Part shown: positions 42,207 to 51,935 of the stretch, piece by piece
Layout: every line of letters begins with the position of its first letter
Numbering within the stretch: position 1 is the stretch's first letter
Assembly (NCBI GenBank): GCA_963704505.1
Contig: OY969912.1
Location: forward strand, 1,054,001-1,118,000
DNA: 64,000 nt
Direction of reading: 5' to 3'
DNA from: VRUE01 sp963704505
GTDB taxonomy: Bacteria; Actinomycetota; Thermoleophilia; Solirubrobacterales; 70-9
Position numbers and translations under genes: made by a program
Notes under the pieces: model-generated
Told to the model about the DNA's origin: nothing
Databases searched by the model: none
The model's input: only the letters and a program-made list of their open reading frames with translations

Positions 42207-45013
42207 GGGCGATCCCGATTCCCGGCCGCGTGCTGGCGGCGGCGATCGCGCTGGTCGCGGCGCTGACCCTCGCCTCGGCCGCCGATGCACCCCCGGCCCA
42301 TGCGGAGGTGCCGATCTTCTTCTACGAAGGCCAGCCGGACACCAACCAGGCGGGCGGCCACCCCGACGTCTTCATCAATTTCGGCGTCGGCAATCGCTTC
42401 ACCGAGGGAAGCCCGTCGGGCTGCTTCTGTGAGAACCCGAAGGACCTGCGGGTCAGCCTGCCGACCGGGGTGATCGGCGACCCGCATGCGGCGCCGACCT
42501 GCACCTCCGCCGAGTTCGCGACGAAGAACTGCCCGCCGGAGTCGCAGATCGGCTTGCAGGGAATCAACCTCGGCCAGCCGCTCCAGGCAGGCGGCGCCAT
42601 TGCCATCGCGCCGATCTTCAACTTGATCCCTTCTCCTAACCAGGCCGGCCTCGCCGGGTTCAACCAGCCGGCCTTCCCGGCGCCGATCTTCATCGTCCTC
42701 AACGCGAGGACCGGCGGCGACTACGGCCTCGACGCGACCGTGACCGGCCTGACCCAGTTTCTGCCGATCTTCGGCGCCTTCCAATTCCTCTGGGGGGTGC
42801 CGGCCGCACCCGAGCACGCCGAACTGCGCTTCCCGCGTGGAAACGTCGGTTACACCTGCGCCAACTTCTACGACCCGAGGCCGGTGATCCTCGGCGAACA
42901 CAAAATTCCCGATGGCGGCTTCGTCACCGGCTGCGGGCCGCCCGTCAACACACTCTCGAATGCGCCCGAAAAGGCATTTCTCTCGAACCCGACCAACTGC
43001 TCTGGTGCGCTTACCTCGACTCTCGCGGTCCTCTCATATGACACGACGACGACCAAAGCGAGCGGGTCCTGGCCGGCGACCTCGGGCTGCGACCAGCTCT
43101 CCTTCAACCCGACCCTGTCGGCACAGCCGACCACCGCACAGACCGACACCGCCTCGGGGTTGGACGTCAACCTGAAAGTGCCCCAGCCCGAAGCGCCGAG
43201 CTCGCCGGCGGGGTCTGAGATCAAGGCCGTGCGGGTCTCGATGCCGGACGGCTTCTCGATCAACCCCAACGCCGCCGACGGCAAGACGACCTGCAGCGAC
43301 GCACAGGCACGCATCGGAACCGAACTTGAAGCTGAATGCCCGGAGCTCGCCAAGGTCGGCACCCTCTCGCTGCGCAGCACCGCACTCCCCGGGCCGCTCC
43401 CCGGGGCGATCTACCTCGGCGACCCGCAGCCGGGGAATCGCTACCGCCTGGTGACCACCGCCAATGGCTTCGCCACCCATGTGAAGCTGACCGGCAGCGT
43501 CCACGCCGACCCGGGCACGGGCCGCCTCACGGTCAGCTTCGAGAACCTGCCGCAGACGACCTTCTCGGAATTCGACATGCACTTCTTCGGTTCCGAACGC
43601 GGCCTGCTGGCGACGCCGGAGCGTTGCGGAACCTTCGAAGTGAACACCGAATTCGTGCCTTGGGCGGAAGAGCTGCCGAGTCAGACCTCGACCCAGTTCT
43701 TCACCCTCGACAGCGGCCCGGGGGGCACCCCGTGCCCGGGCACGACCAGGCCCCTCGCCCCGAGCCTGCGCGCCGGGGTCACCGACAACAATGCCGGCGC
43801 GCACAGCACCTTCACCCTGAACCTGGCCCGGCCCGACGGCGATCAGACGCTCGACGGGCTCGAAGTCAAGCTGCCGCCGGGCTTCGCGGCGACGCTCAAG
43901 GGAGTCGCCTACTGTCCGCCGGAGGCGATAGCCGCGGCCGAAGCGAAGACGGGCGCGCAGGAGCAGGCGGCGCCCTCCTGCCCCGCGGCGAGCCGGATCG
44001 GCGCCGTGGTCGCGGGAACCGGCGCCGGCAACCATCCGCTCTACGTTCCGGGCAACGCCTACCTCGCGGGTCCATATAAGGGGGCGCCACTGAGCCTGGT
44101 CGTCGTCGTCCCCGCAGTCTCGGGGCCCTATGACCTCGGCGACGTCGTCGTCAGGTCGGCGCTGCGCATCGATACGGCGACGGCGCGGGTGAGCGCGCTG
44201 ACCGACCCGCTGCCGCGGATCCTCGAGGGGATCCCGCTGCGGCTGCGCTCGCTGCTCGTCAACCTCGACCGGCCGAGCTTCGTCCTCAACCCGACCAACT
44301 GCGACCCCTTCGCGATCGAAACCGCCGTGTTCGGGGCCGAAGGCGCCGTCGCCCACCCGAGCGCCGACTTCCAGGTTGCCAACTGCTCGATTCTGCCTTT
44401 CGCGCCGAAGCTCTCGCTGCGCCTCAAGGGGGGCTCCAAGCGCCGCGGGCACCCGGCGCTGCGCGCCGTCCTGCAGACCGGCGCCGGCGAAGCGAACATC
44501 GCCCGGACGGTCGTGACGATGCCCAAGAACGAGCTGCTCGACCAGTCCCACCTCGGCACCGTCTGCACCCGGCCCCAGTTCGCGGCCGACTCCTGCCCGG
44601 CGGGGTCGAAGGTGGGCACGGCGACCGCCGAGACGCCGCTTCTCGGCGCCCCGCTGAGCGGCGGGGTCTACCTGCGGGCCAACCCTCTGCACAAGCTGCC
44701 CGACATCGTCGCCGACCTCGAGGGCCAGATCGACATCGAGCTCGCCGGCGCGATTGATCGCGGCCCCGGAGGCGGCCTGCGGGCGACGTTCGACGGTGTC
44801 CCCGACGCGCCGGTCGCCAAGTTCACGCTCGACATGGAAGGCGGCAAGAAGGGCCTGCTGATCAACAGCGAGGCGCTCTGCGGGCGCTCGCTGAAAGCGG
44901 AAGTCAAGCTCGTCGGCCAGAACCGCGCGCGCGTCAACCGCAGCACGGCTCTGCAGACCGATTGCGGCGGAAGCAAACGACATAAGCGCTCCGAGCGAGG
45001 GGGAGGACGATGA
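42203..45013 (+). CDS. Giant secreted type-Q surface protein, four Cys-CP-IG modules (copy 1)
   Basis: 936 aa from ATG 42203, which overlaps the previous stop. A signal peptide ends near residue 32. A module pattern C-x3-[FAI]-...-CP-x3-S/K-[IV]-G followed by a G-x-[IV]-Y-L strand starts near residues 99, 363, 570 and 786 (for example CTSAEFATKNCPPESQIG). Between modules 3 and 4 lies the family hallmark YLAGPYKGAPLSLV, SGPYDLGDVVVRSALRID, and FVLNPTNC. The C-terminus is basic (KRHKRSERGGGR). Same family as the proteins at 49116 and 56340. It is beta-rich and presumably disulfide-stabilised on the cell surface. Confidence 0.88.
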   Translation: MRAIPIPGRVLAAAIALVAALTLASAADAPPAHAEVPIFFYEGQPDTNQAGGHPDVFINFGVGNRFTEGSPSGCFCENPKDLRVSLPTGVIGDPHAAPTCTSAEFATKNCPPESQIGLQGINLGQPLQAGGAIAIAPIFNLIPSPNQAGLAGFNQPAFPAPIFIVLNARTGGDYGLDATVTGLTQFLPIFGAFQFLWGVPAAPEHAELRFPRGNVGYTCANFYDPRPVILGEHKIPDGGFVTGCGPPVNTLSNAPEKAFLSNPTNCSGALTSTLAVLSYDTTTTKASGSWPATSGCDQLSFNPTLSAQPTTAQTDTASGLDVNLKVPQPEAPSSPAGSEIKAVRVSMPDGFSINPNAADGKTTCSDAQARIGTELEAECPELAKVGTLSLRSTALPGPLPGAIYLGDPQPGNRYRLVTTANGFATHVKLTGSVHADPGTGRLTVSFENLPQTTFSEFDMHFFGSERGLLATPERCGTFEVNTEFVPWAEELPSQTSTQFFTLDSGPGGTPCPGTTRPLAPSLRAGVTDNNAGAHSTFTLNLARPDGDQTLDGLEVKLPPGFAATLKGVAYCPPEAIAAAEAKTGAQEQAAPSCPAASRIGAVVAGTGAGNHPLYVPGNAYLAGPYKGAPLSLVVVVPAVSGPYDLGDVVVRSALRIDTATARVSALTDPLPRILEGIPLRLRSLLVNLDRPSFVLNPTNCDPFAIETAVFGAEGAVAHPSADFQVANCSILPFAPKLSLRLKGGSKRRGHPALRAVLQTGAGEANIARTVVTMPKNELLDQSHLGTVCTRPQFAADSCPAGSKVGTATAETPLLGAPLSGGVYLRANPLHKLPDIVADLEGQIDIELAGAIDRGPGGGLRATFDGVPDAPVAKFTLDMEGGKKGLLINSEALCGRSLKAEVKLVGQNRARVNRSTALQTDCGGSKRHKRSERGGGR

Positions 45014-48000
45014 GGCTGCGGGGGTTGACCGTGCTGACCGCGATCGCCCTGATGGCGGCGATGGCGGGCACCGCCCAGGCCGACTTCATCGGCCACGAAC
45101 GCTCCTTCGACGGAACCGGCTCGACCGGCGGTGCCTTTGTCAAACCGAATTCGGTCGCGGTCAACTCCGCCGCCGGCAGCGTCGTCGTCCTCGACCCCGG
45201 CAAGGCGCAGCCGGTGCAGCAGTTCGACCTCGAAGGCAACCCGAAGCCGTTCGCCTCGAAAGGCGGCAGCAACTCCCTGGGAGTCCTGGCGGTCGGCGGC
45301 GAACACGACGAGCTGGCGATCGACAACACCGGCACCGCGTCCGACGGCAACATCTACGTGGCCAGCCAAAGCCCTGGGCTCGTCTACGGCTTCAACGCCG
45401 CCGGCGAACCGCTCGGCGGCAACTGGCCGCTGACCCTCGAAACCGCCTGCGGCGTCTCGGTCGACCCCGCCGGGCACATCTGGGCGGCGAACGGCGCCGC
45501 GAACGAGTACACCCCTGACGGGGTCGCGACCGGGGCAACCGCAGGCGGCGGTACCACCTGCCATAACCACTGGAACTCGGTCGGCTGGTTCTACAGCCAG
45601 GGTGGCTTCAACTTCGGCGGCGCCACGATCAGGATCACCAAGGAATTCGGCAAAATCGAAGACCTGGTCGAAGCGCAGCTCGACGACGGCTTCGACATCG
45701 ACCGGACCACGGACGACGTCTACATCAACCAGGCCAAGTACGTGGTCGTCCTCAATCGGAAGAGCGAAGTGATTGAACGCTTCGGCGAAAAAGAGGACTT
45801 CAGCGGCTACCCGGGGATGGTCAAATCGCTCGGCCTCGCGGTCGACCCGGCCACCAAGAAGGTCTACCTTGCCGACGCGAGCGCGACTCCCCCCAGGATC
45901 GAGATCTTCGCGCCCCATCCGCCGCTGCCGCCGGTCGTGGGCCGGGGCGCGATCAAACAGGTCCGCTCCTCGAACGTGGTTATTGGCAGCACGATCAATC
46001 CCGGCGGCGGCGAAACCGAATACTCGATCGAATTCGGCCTCGACGACACATACGGCTCGACCGCGCTTCCCGCGCCGAACGCGCCGATCGCCGGGCGTAA
46101 GTCGCTGCCGGTGTCGGTCAACCTCGAAGGGCTGGCGCCGGGGACCGAATACCACTACCGCGTGGTCGCCCAGAACGCGACCGAACGGACCGCCGGCCCG
46201 GACCAGACCCTGATCACCTACGCGCCGACCCCCGGCGACGACAAATGTGAAAACCAGCTCGTGAGGAAACAGACGGGCGCCTCGGGGCTGGCCGACTGCC
46301 GCGCCTACGAGCTCGCCTCGGCCGCCGACACCGGCGGCTACAACGTCAGCTCGGACCTGGTCGGTGGAGAGACTCCGCTGCCCGGGTTCCCCGACGCGAC
46401 GGCGCCCTCGAAGCTCCTCTACACGCTCGAGTCGGGCTCGATCCCGGGGTCGGGCGTGCCCACCTCTTTCCCGGACGACCCCTACGTGGCGACCCGCGGC
46501 GTGAACGGATGGACCACGAAATACGTCGGCATCCCCGCCGACAGCACCGGCTCGAGCTCGCCCTTCGCCTCGGCCTTCACCGCCGCCGATGACGGCCTCG
46601 ACACCTTCGCCTTCGCCGGGCCCGAACTCTGCGCTCCCTGCTTCCCCGACGGAAAGACGGGCATTCCAGTGCGCCGCCCCGACGGCCCGGTGGTCCAGGG
46701 GATGGCCGGCTCGAACGACCCAGGCCCCGCGGCGCAGGCCATGATCCTCGTCCGTAAGAGGCTCTCCAGCGACGGCAGCCACCTGATCTTCGGGTCGACC
46801 GAACCGTTCGAGGCGGGAGCGCCGCCGACCGGTCAGCCGGCGATCTATTCCCGTGATCTCGCGGCCGGAACGACGAAGCTCGTCTCGACCGACGACGAAG
46901 GGGACGACATCGCCTGCCTCGGCGACTGCGCGACGAAAGGCGTCGCCGAGCTCGACCTCTCCGCCGACGGCTCTCATGTCGTCGTCGGCCAGCGGGTCGG
47001 CGAAGGCCCGAGCGGCGCCGACCTCTGGCATCCGTACGTCAACGTCGACGGCGCCTCTTCCTCGATCGACCTCGCCCCGACCTCGACCACCGGCGTCCTC
47101 TTCTACGGGATCACCGACGATGGCAGCAAGGCCTTCTTCAGCAGCGACGAGCGGCTGACCCCCGACGACCACGACAACTCCGTCGACGTCTTCAGGGCCG
47201 ACATCACCGCCGACGGCGCGACCCTCACCCGGATCAGCAAGGGCACCGGGGGAAGCGGCGACACCGATTCCTGCGACCCGGTCGCCGACGCCGACCACGA
47301 GCACTGGAACTCGCTCGACTCGACCGCGAGCTGCGACGTCGTCCCGGTTGCCGGTGGCGGCGGCCTCGGCCGCGTCGACGGCTCCTTCTACTTCCTCTCG
47401 CCTGAGCAGCTCGACGGCAGCGCCGGCCTCGCCGACGGCCCGAACCTCTACCTGGCGAAGCCCGACGGCGAGGTCGTCTTCGTCGCCACGCTCGACTCCG
47501 ACCTCAACGTCGCCGAAAAACCGGTCTACGAACGGCGCACGACCAGCGGCATCCCCGGCTTCACCGCCCCGGGCCAGGTCGCGGTCGACAAGGACTCGAA
47601 ATTCGTCTACGTCACCGATTCGGCCAAAGACACGGTCTCCCGCTTCGACGAAGGCGGCAGCCCGGCGCCGTTTTCCTTCGCCGCCCCATACGTCAGTGGC
47701 AACAAGATCACCGGGCCCTCGGTGGGCCAGGGCTTCGGCCTCAACCCGCTCTCGCAGGTCGCGATCGACGAGTCGGGCGGCGCGGCAAACGGCTACCTCT
47801 ACGTCGCCGACACCGAAGGCACCGGCAAGATCGACGTCTTCAAACCGACCGGCGAGTTCGCCGGCAGCCTCTCCACCGGGGGCGGTGGAGCCTGTGGCGT
47901 CGGCGTCAGCCCGAGCGGTGTGATCTACGCCACCGGCGAACAGGTCGCTCGCTACAGGGCGACGACGGGCAATCCGGAAACCTTCGCGGTTGAAGGCTTC

Positions 48001-49119
48001 CCGACCTACAACTACGGCGGCCCCTGCCTCGCGGCCTCCGACTCGGCCAACAACTTCTACTACCAGTACGGGGAAACCGGCCCGGTCCGCAGGGTCAAGG
48101 ACGAAAACTGGGAAGGAGCCAACCCCTTCTCGACGGTTGCCGAAAGCGCCACCGCCTTCGCGGGGGAGTCCGGCAACGACGATTACCTGATCGACCACGG
48201 GACGACGGTCGACGAGTTCAAAGCCGACGGGACGCTGGCGGTCGGAGACATCGGCGCCGGATTCCTCGTCGACTCCCGCGGCGTTGCCGGCACCGCCGGC
48301 GGCAATGTCTACGCCAGCGACGCGGGCACCCAGGTGGTGAAAATCTTCGGTCCACCTCAGATCAAGTTCTTCCCCGACGTCTCCTCGAGCCCGCTTGCCG
48401 TGCACGGCCTCGAGCAGCCGGACGTCGCCGACTCGGCCGATATCCAGGTCGAACCGAGCGGCGGCAGCGCCGCCTTCGGCAGCTCGATGCCGCTGACCGA
48501 CGGCGTCGTCGGCCAGAAGCGCCAGATCTTCCGCTATGACGCCGGCACCGACGCCCTCGACTGCGTCTCCTGCAACCCGACCGGAGTCGAACCGGTCGAC
48601 GGCGGCAGGCTCTCCGCCTTCGGCTCGAGCCTCGCCAGCAAAGGGCGGGTCTTCTTCAACTCGGCGGAGCCGCTCGTCCTCCGCGACGCCAACGGCAAGA
48701 TCGACGTCTACCAATGGAGCAAGACGGCGGGCGTGCAACTCGTTTCGCCCGGCAACAGCCAGTTCGACAACACCCTGCTCTCGGTCAGCCGCGACGGGAC
48801 CGACGCCTACTTCTTCAGCCGCAACTCCCTGGTGCCGCAGGCCCGCAACGGCGAGCTGATGAAGATCTATGACGCCCGCGCCGGGGGCGGCTTCCTGGTG
48901 CCCTCCCAGCGCCTCCCCTGCGCCGCGTCCGACGAGTGCCACGGGCCCGGCAGCGAAACCCCGCCGCCGCTGGTCGTCAACACGGTCGGCGACAAAACCG
49001 GCAAGGGCGCCAATTTCAAGCCCGGCAAGAAGCCGTGCGGCAAGGGCAAGGTCCGCAAGAAGGGCAAGTGCGTCAAGAAGAAGTCGAAGCACAAGGGCCG
49101 GAAGGGGACGCGCCGATGA
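45010..49119 (+). CDS. Giant secreted type-P surface protein with nested propeller (copy 2)
   Basis: 1369 aa. Signal peptide (residues 1-24), propeller about 25-300, one FN3 about 313-405 (YSIEFGLDDTYGS), then ADCRAYELASAADTGG near 430 and a TolB-like part with SSDERLTPDDHDNSVDVF and LSPEQLDG, both shared with the 38244 protein. At residues about 838-1117 a separate NHL-like propeller interrupts the TolB-like part, which resumes with DCVSCNPTG, IYDARAGGGF near 1286, CAASDECHG and a Lys-rich tail (KKGKCVKKKSKHKGRK). ATGA overlaps link it to both neighbours. Confidence 0.88.
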   Translation: MRLRGLTVLTAIALMAAMAGTAQADFIGHERSFDGTGSTGGAFVKPNSVAVNSAAGSVVVLDPGKAQPVQQFDLEGNPKPFASKGGSNSLGVLAVGGEHDELAIDNTGTASDGNIYVASQSPGLVYGFNAAGEPLGGNWPLTLETACGVSVDPAGHIWAANGAANEYTPDGVATGATAGGGTTCHNHWNSVGWFYSQGGFNFGGATIRITKEFGKIEDLVEAQLDDGFDIDRTTDDVYINQAKYVVVLNRKSEVIERFGEKEDFSGYPGMVKSLGLAVDPATKKVYLADASATPPRIEIFAPHPPLPPVVGRGAIKQVRSSNVVIGSTINPGGGETEYSIEFGLDDTYGSTALPAPNAPIAGRKSLPVSVNLEGLAPGTEYHYRVVAQNATERTAGPDQTLITYAPTPGDDKCENQLVRKQTGASGLADCRAYELASAADTGGYNVSSDLVGGETPLPGFPDATAPSKLLYTLESGSIPGSGVPTSFPDDPYVATRGVNGWTTKYVGIPADSTGSSSPFASAFTAADDGLDTFAFAGPELCAPCFPDGKTGIPVRRPDGPVVQGMAGSNDPGPAAQAMILVRKRLSSDGSHLIFGSTEPFEAGAPPTGQPAIYSRDLAAGTTKLVSTDDEGDDIACLGDCATKGVAELDLSADGSHVVVGQRVGEGPSGADLWHPYVNVDGASSSIDLAPTSTTGVLFYGITDDGSKAFFSSDERLTPDDHDNSVDVFRADITADGATLTRISKGTGGSGDTDSCDPVADADHEHWNSLDSTASCDVVPVAGGGGLGRVDGSFYFLSPEQLDGSAGLADGPNLYLAKPDGEVVFVATLDSDLNVAEKPVYERRTTSGIPGFTAPGQVAVDKDSKFVYVTDSAKDTVSRFDEGGSPAPFSFAAPYVSGNKITGPSVGQGFGLNPLSQVAIDESGGAANGYLYVADTEGTGKIDVFKPTGEFAGSLSTGGGGACGVGVSPSGVIYATGEQVARYRATTGNPETFAVEGFPTYNYGGPCLAASDSANNFYYQYGETGPVRRVKDENWEGANPFSTVAESATAFAGESGNDDYLIDHGTTVDEFKADGTLAVGDIGAGFLVDSRGVAGTAGGNVYASDAGTQVVKIFGPPQIKFFPDVSSSPLAVHGLEQPDVADSADIQVEPSGGSAAFGSSMPLTDGVVGQKRQIFRYDAGTDALDCVSCNPTGVEPVDGGRLSAFGSSLASKGRVFFNSAEPLVLRDANGKIDVYQWSKTAGVQLVSPGNSQFDNTLLSVSRDGTDAYFFSRNSLVPQARNGELMKIYDARAGGGFLVPSQRLPCAASDECHGPGSETPPPLVVNTVGDKTGKGANFKPGKKPCGKGKVRKKGKCVKKKSKHKGRKGTRR

Positions 49120-51827
49120 GGGCCGCGTTCCGCTGCCTGCTGCTCAGCCTCGCCGCCGCCGCGGTGTTCGCGGCCCCGGCTCAGGCCGAGCAGACGATCG
49201 AATCCTTCAGCTCGACCGTCTCCGGCACGGCGGCGGGCGGGCACCCGGACATCAACACGTCGTTCCAGCTCGCCTCACCAGGGCAGCCCGAGGCTGCACG
49301 CCAGGTCGTCTTCAACATGGCCGAGGGGTACTTCGGCAATCCGTCCGCGAGCACTCGCTGCACCTCGCTCGACTTCGCCCTCGACAGCTGCCCGTCGGCG
49401 GCTCAGGTCGGCCTGATCACGGTGCGCGCGAAGGTTGGCTCCGAAAACGACAAACTGCTCGGCACCGCGCCGATCTTCAACCTGGCTCCCCAGAACGCGG
49501 ACCAGACGGCGCTCTTCGCCTTCGTCATCCCGACCCTGGGGATCCCGACCAACATCCCGGTCGCGGTCCGGACCGGGGGGGACTACGGGCTGCGATTCAC
49601 GGTCTCGGGCATCTCACAGGTGACGCCGCTGGCGGGGGCCGACCTCACCTTCTGGGGTTACCCGGCAGACCCGGGCCACGACGGCCAGCGCTTCCCGAAG
49701 GGGACGCCGGGCTCGCCACAGAGCTGTCCCGGAGTTGCCGACACCAGCTGCCTGGCCGGCCCGACCTCGGCCGCGATCAGCGTCCGCCCGCTGGTCGACA
49801 GCCCGAGCGTCTGCGCCGGAAACCTGTCGGTCGGCCTCGAAGTCGAGACCTACCAGGACCCCGGCCGGTTCTCCGCCAAAGCCGCCACTCTTCCGGCGAT
49901 GACCGAATGCCGCAGGCCGTCCTTCAAGCCCGTGATCCAGGTCAAACCGACGACCCAGGAAGCGGACGCGCCGTCTGGCCTGGACCTTGAACTGCAGGCG
50001 CGCCAGGAACTCGACGCGGCGGTGATGCCGTCGCAGATGCGCTCCGCGATCGTCTCCCTTCCCGATGGCTTCACGATCAACCCCGACGCCGCAGACGGGC
50101 AGACGGCGTGCCAGGACAGCCAGGCCAACTTCGGCACCGAGCTGCCGACCGAATGCCCCGACACCTCGAAGATCGGGACCTTCAGCATCGGCACGCCGGC
50201 GCTTGACGGCCCACTGCCCGGCGCCGTCTTCATCGGCGACCCGAAGCCGGGCGACCAGTACCGCCTGATCCTCGCCGCCGATGGATTCGGGGTCCACGTG
50301 AAGCTGATCGGGTCGATCAAGCCGGATCCGAAGACCGGCTCGCTGACCACCGAAATCGTCAACCTGCCGCAGGTTCCGTTCGAAAGCCTCAACCTGCACC
50401 TCTTCGCCTCCGATCGCGGTCTGCTGGCGACGCCGACACAGTGCTCGATCCACACCAGCCAGGCGCGCTTCACCGCCTGGAACGACCTTCTGCCCGAACA
50501 GAGGACCGAAGTCGGCTTCGGCCTGAGCTCGGGCCCGGGCGGCACGCCCTGTCCGGGGCAGAAGCGACCGTTCTCGCCCCATCTCGTCGCCGGCACATCG
50601 AACCCGGTCGCGGGCACCTACTCGGACTTCCACCTGCGGCTCGATCGTGACGACGGCGACCAGTTCCTCGGCGACCTCAACTTCAGGATGCCGCCCGGCT
50701 TCAGCGGAAACCTGAGCGGCATCTCCTACTGCTCGGAGGCGGGGATCGCGGCGGCCGCGTCCAGCCTCGGCCGGACCGAGCAGGCCGTGCCGAGCTGCCC
50801 CGCCGCGAGTCAGATCGGGACCACGAACGTCGCCGCCGGCCCGGGCTCCCACCCGTTCCACGCGGTCGGGAAGATGTACCTGTCCGGTCCCTTCAAGGGA
50901 GCGCCGCTGAGCCTCGTCGCGATCACGCCGGCGCTCGCGGGGCCCTATGACTACGGCGTCGTCGTCGTGCGCGTGGCGCTGCACATCGACCCGGAGACCG
51001 CCCAGGTCAGCGCCGTCTCGGACACGGTGCCGAGCATCATCGGCGGTGTCCCGATCCGACTGCGCTCGATCCAGGTCAACATCGACAAGCCCAACTTCAC
51101 GATCAACCCGACCAACTGCTCTCCCTTCGCAGTGGACTCGCAGGGGATCGGGGACCAGGGGACGGTCGCCGACTTCTCCTCTCCGTACACGGCGGTCAAC
51201 TGCGCCACCCTGCCCTTCAAGCCGAAGATGACGATCAAGCGAGTGGGCGGCGGCGGTGCCACCGGAAGGGCCAAGGACCCGTCTCTGCGCTTCGACCTGC
51301 GAACCCGCGAAGGGGACGCCAACATCAAGTCGCTGTCGGTCACCCTTTCCAACGCCCTCGAGATCGACCAGCGCCACCTCGGCAACATCTGCTCGGAGAA
51401 AGAGCTTGCGGCAAGCCAGTGCGCCGGGCGCGCGCCGATCGGCGAAGCGACGACCAAGACTCCCCTGCTCGACGCTCCCCTCACCGGCCCGGTCTACGCC
51501 GTCTCGGGCTCGGGCGGGCTGCCACGGCTGGCCTTCATCCTCAACGGCCAGGTCAACCTGCTGCCGCGGGCGGAAACAAAAACGGTCTCCGCGGGCCGCC
51601 TGCAGACAACGGTCCCGGTCGTGCCCGACGCCCCGATCGGCAACTTCCACCTGACCATCTTCGGCGGCAAGCGCGGATACCTGATCAACACGCGCAGCCT
51701 TTGCGGCAAGCCGCCCATCACCCAGGTCGACTACACCGCGCAGAACGGCAAGTCCTTCACCCAGAAGGTCAAGGTCGACGCCTCGTGCAAGCGGTCCGGC
51801 AGCCGCCGTGCATCTCGAGCGGGCTGA
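49116..51827 (+). CDS. Giant secreted type-Q surface protein, four Cys-CP-IG modules (copy 2)
   Basis: 903 aa, last gene of the first operon. A signal peptide ends near residue 24 (FAAPAQA). Modules start near residues 80 (CTSLDFALDSCPSAAQVG), 331, 538 and 758; the fourth has CSEKELAASQCAGRAPIG, with Ala-Gly in place of Pro. The hallmarks YLSGPFKGAPLSLV, AGPYDYGVVVVRVALHID and FTINPTNC are present. It ends in a short basic tail. Spacing between modules (about 250, 207 and 220 aa) nearly equals that of the 42203 protein, confirming paralogy. A terminator follows at 51890. Confidence 0.88.
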   Translation: MRAAFRCLLLSLAAAAVFAAPAQAEQTIESFSSTVSGTAAGGHPDINTSFQLASPGQPEAARQVVFNMAEGYFGNPSASTRCTSLDFALDSCPSAAQVGLITVRAKVGSENDKLLGTAPIFNLAPQNADQTALFAFVIPTLGIPTNIPVAVRTGGDYGLRFTVSGISQVTPLAGADLTFWGYPADPGHDGQRFPKGTPGSPQSCPGVADTSCLAGPTSAAISVRPLVDSPSVCAGNLSVGLEVETYQDPGRFSAKAATLPAMTECRRPSFKPVIQVKPTTQEADAPSGLDLELQARQELDAAVMPSQMRSAIVSLPDGFTINPDAADGQTACQDSQANFGTELPTECPDTSKIGTFSIGTPALDGPLPGAVFIGDPKPGDQYRLILAADGFGVHVKLIGSIKPDPKTGSLTTEIVNLPQVPFESLNLHLFASDRGLLATPTQCSIHTSQARFTAWNDLLPEQRTEVGFGLSSGPGGTPCPGQKRPFSPHLVAGTSNPVAGTYSDFHLRLDRDDGDQFLGDLNFRMPPGFSGNLSGISYCSEAGIAAAASSLGRTEQAVPSCPAASQIGTTNVAAGPGSHPFHAVGKMYLSGPFKGAPLSLVAITPALAGPYDYGVVVVRVALHIDPETAQVSAVSDTVPSIIGGVPIRLRSIQVNIDKPNFTINPTNCSPFAVDSQGIGDQGTVADFSSPYTAVNCATLPFKPKMTIKRVGGGGATGRAKDPSLRFDLRTREGDANIKSLSVTLSNALEIDQRHLGNICSEKELAASQCAGRAPIGEATTKTPLLDAPLTGPVYAVSGSGGLPRLAFILNGQVNLLPRAETKTVSAGRLQTTVPVVPDAPIGNFHLTIFGGKRGYLINTRSLCGKPPITQVDYTAQNGKSFTQKVKVDASCKRSGSRRASRAG

Positions 51828-51889
51828 TGCGCTAGGGTCCTGGAGTCCGAAGATGTTGAAGGCTTGAACGCTGGATTTGTCAAAGACAC

Positions 51890-51910
51890 GGGACCGCTGG
51901 CAGCGGTCCC
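51890..51910 (+). terminator. Hairpin between the converging ends of operon 1 and the tandem-TetR gene
   Basis: Perfect 9-bp stem (GGGACCGCT with AGCGGTCCC) and GGC loop, 62 bases after the stop at 51827 and 25 bases before the regulator stop, so it can serve both strands. The T run after it is weak. Confidence 0.7.
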
Positions 51911-51935
51911 ATTCGCGTTCTAGGGGCGGTTTCGG

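Noticed and set aside
38241..42290. Two long minus-strand frames opposite the first type-P gene
   Set aside because: No ribosome sites, low-complexity composition, and complete overlap with a well-supported plus-strand gene.
44668..49092. A 1474-codon open frame on the minus strand across the second type-P gene
   Set aside because: It is the antisense shadow of a gene with clear signal peptide, domains and start-stop overlaps. Its translation is Arg/Val/Gly/Asp-biased without domains, as expected for high-GC antisense frames.
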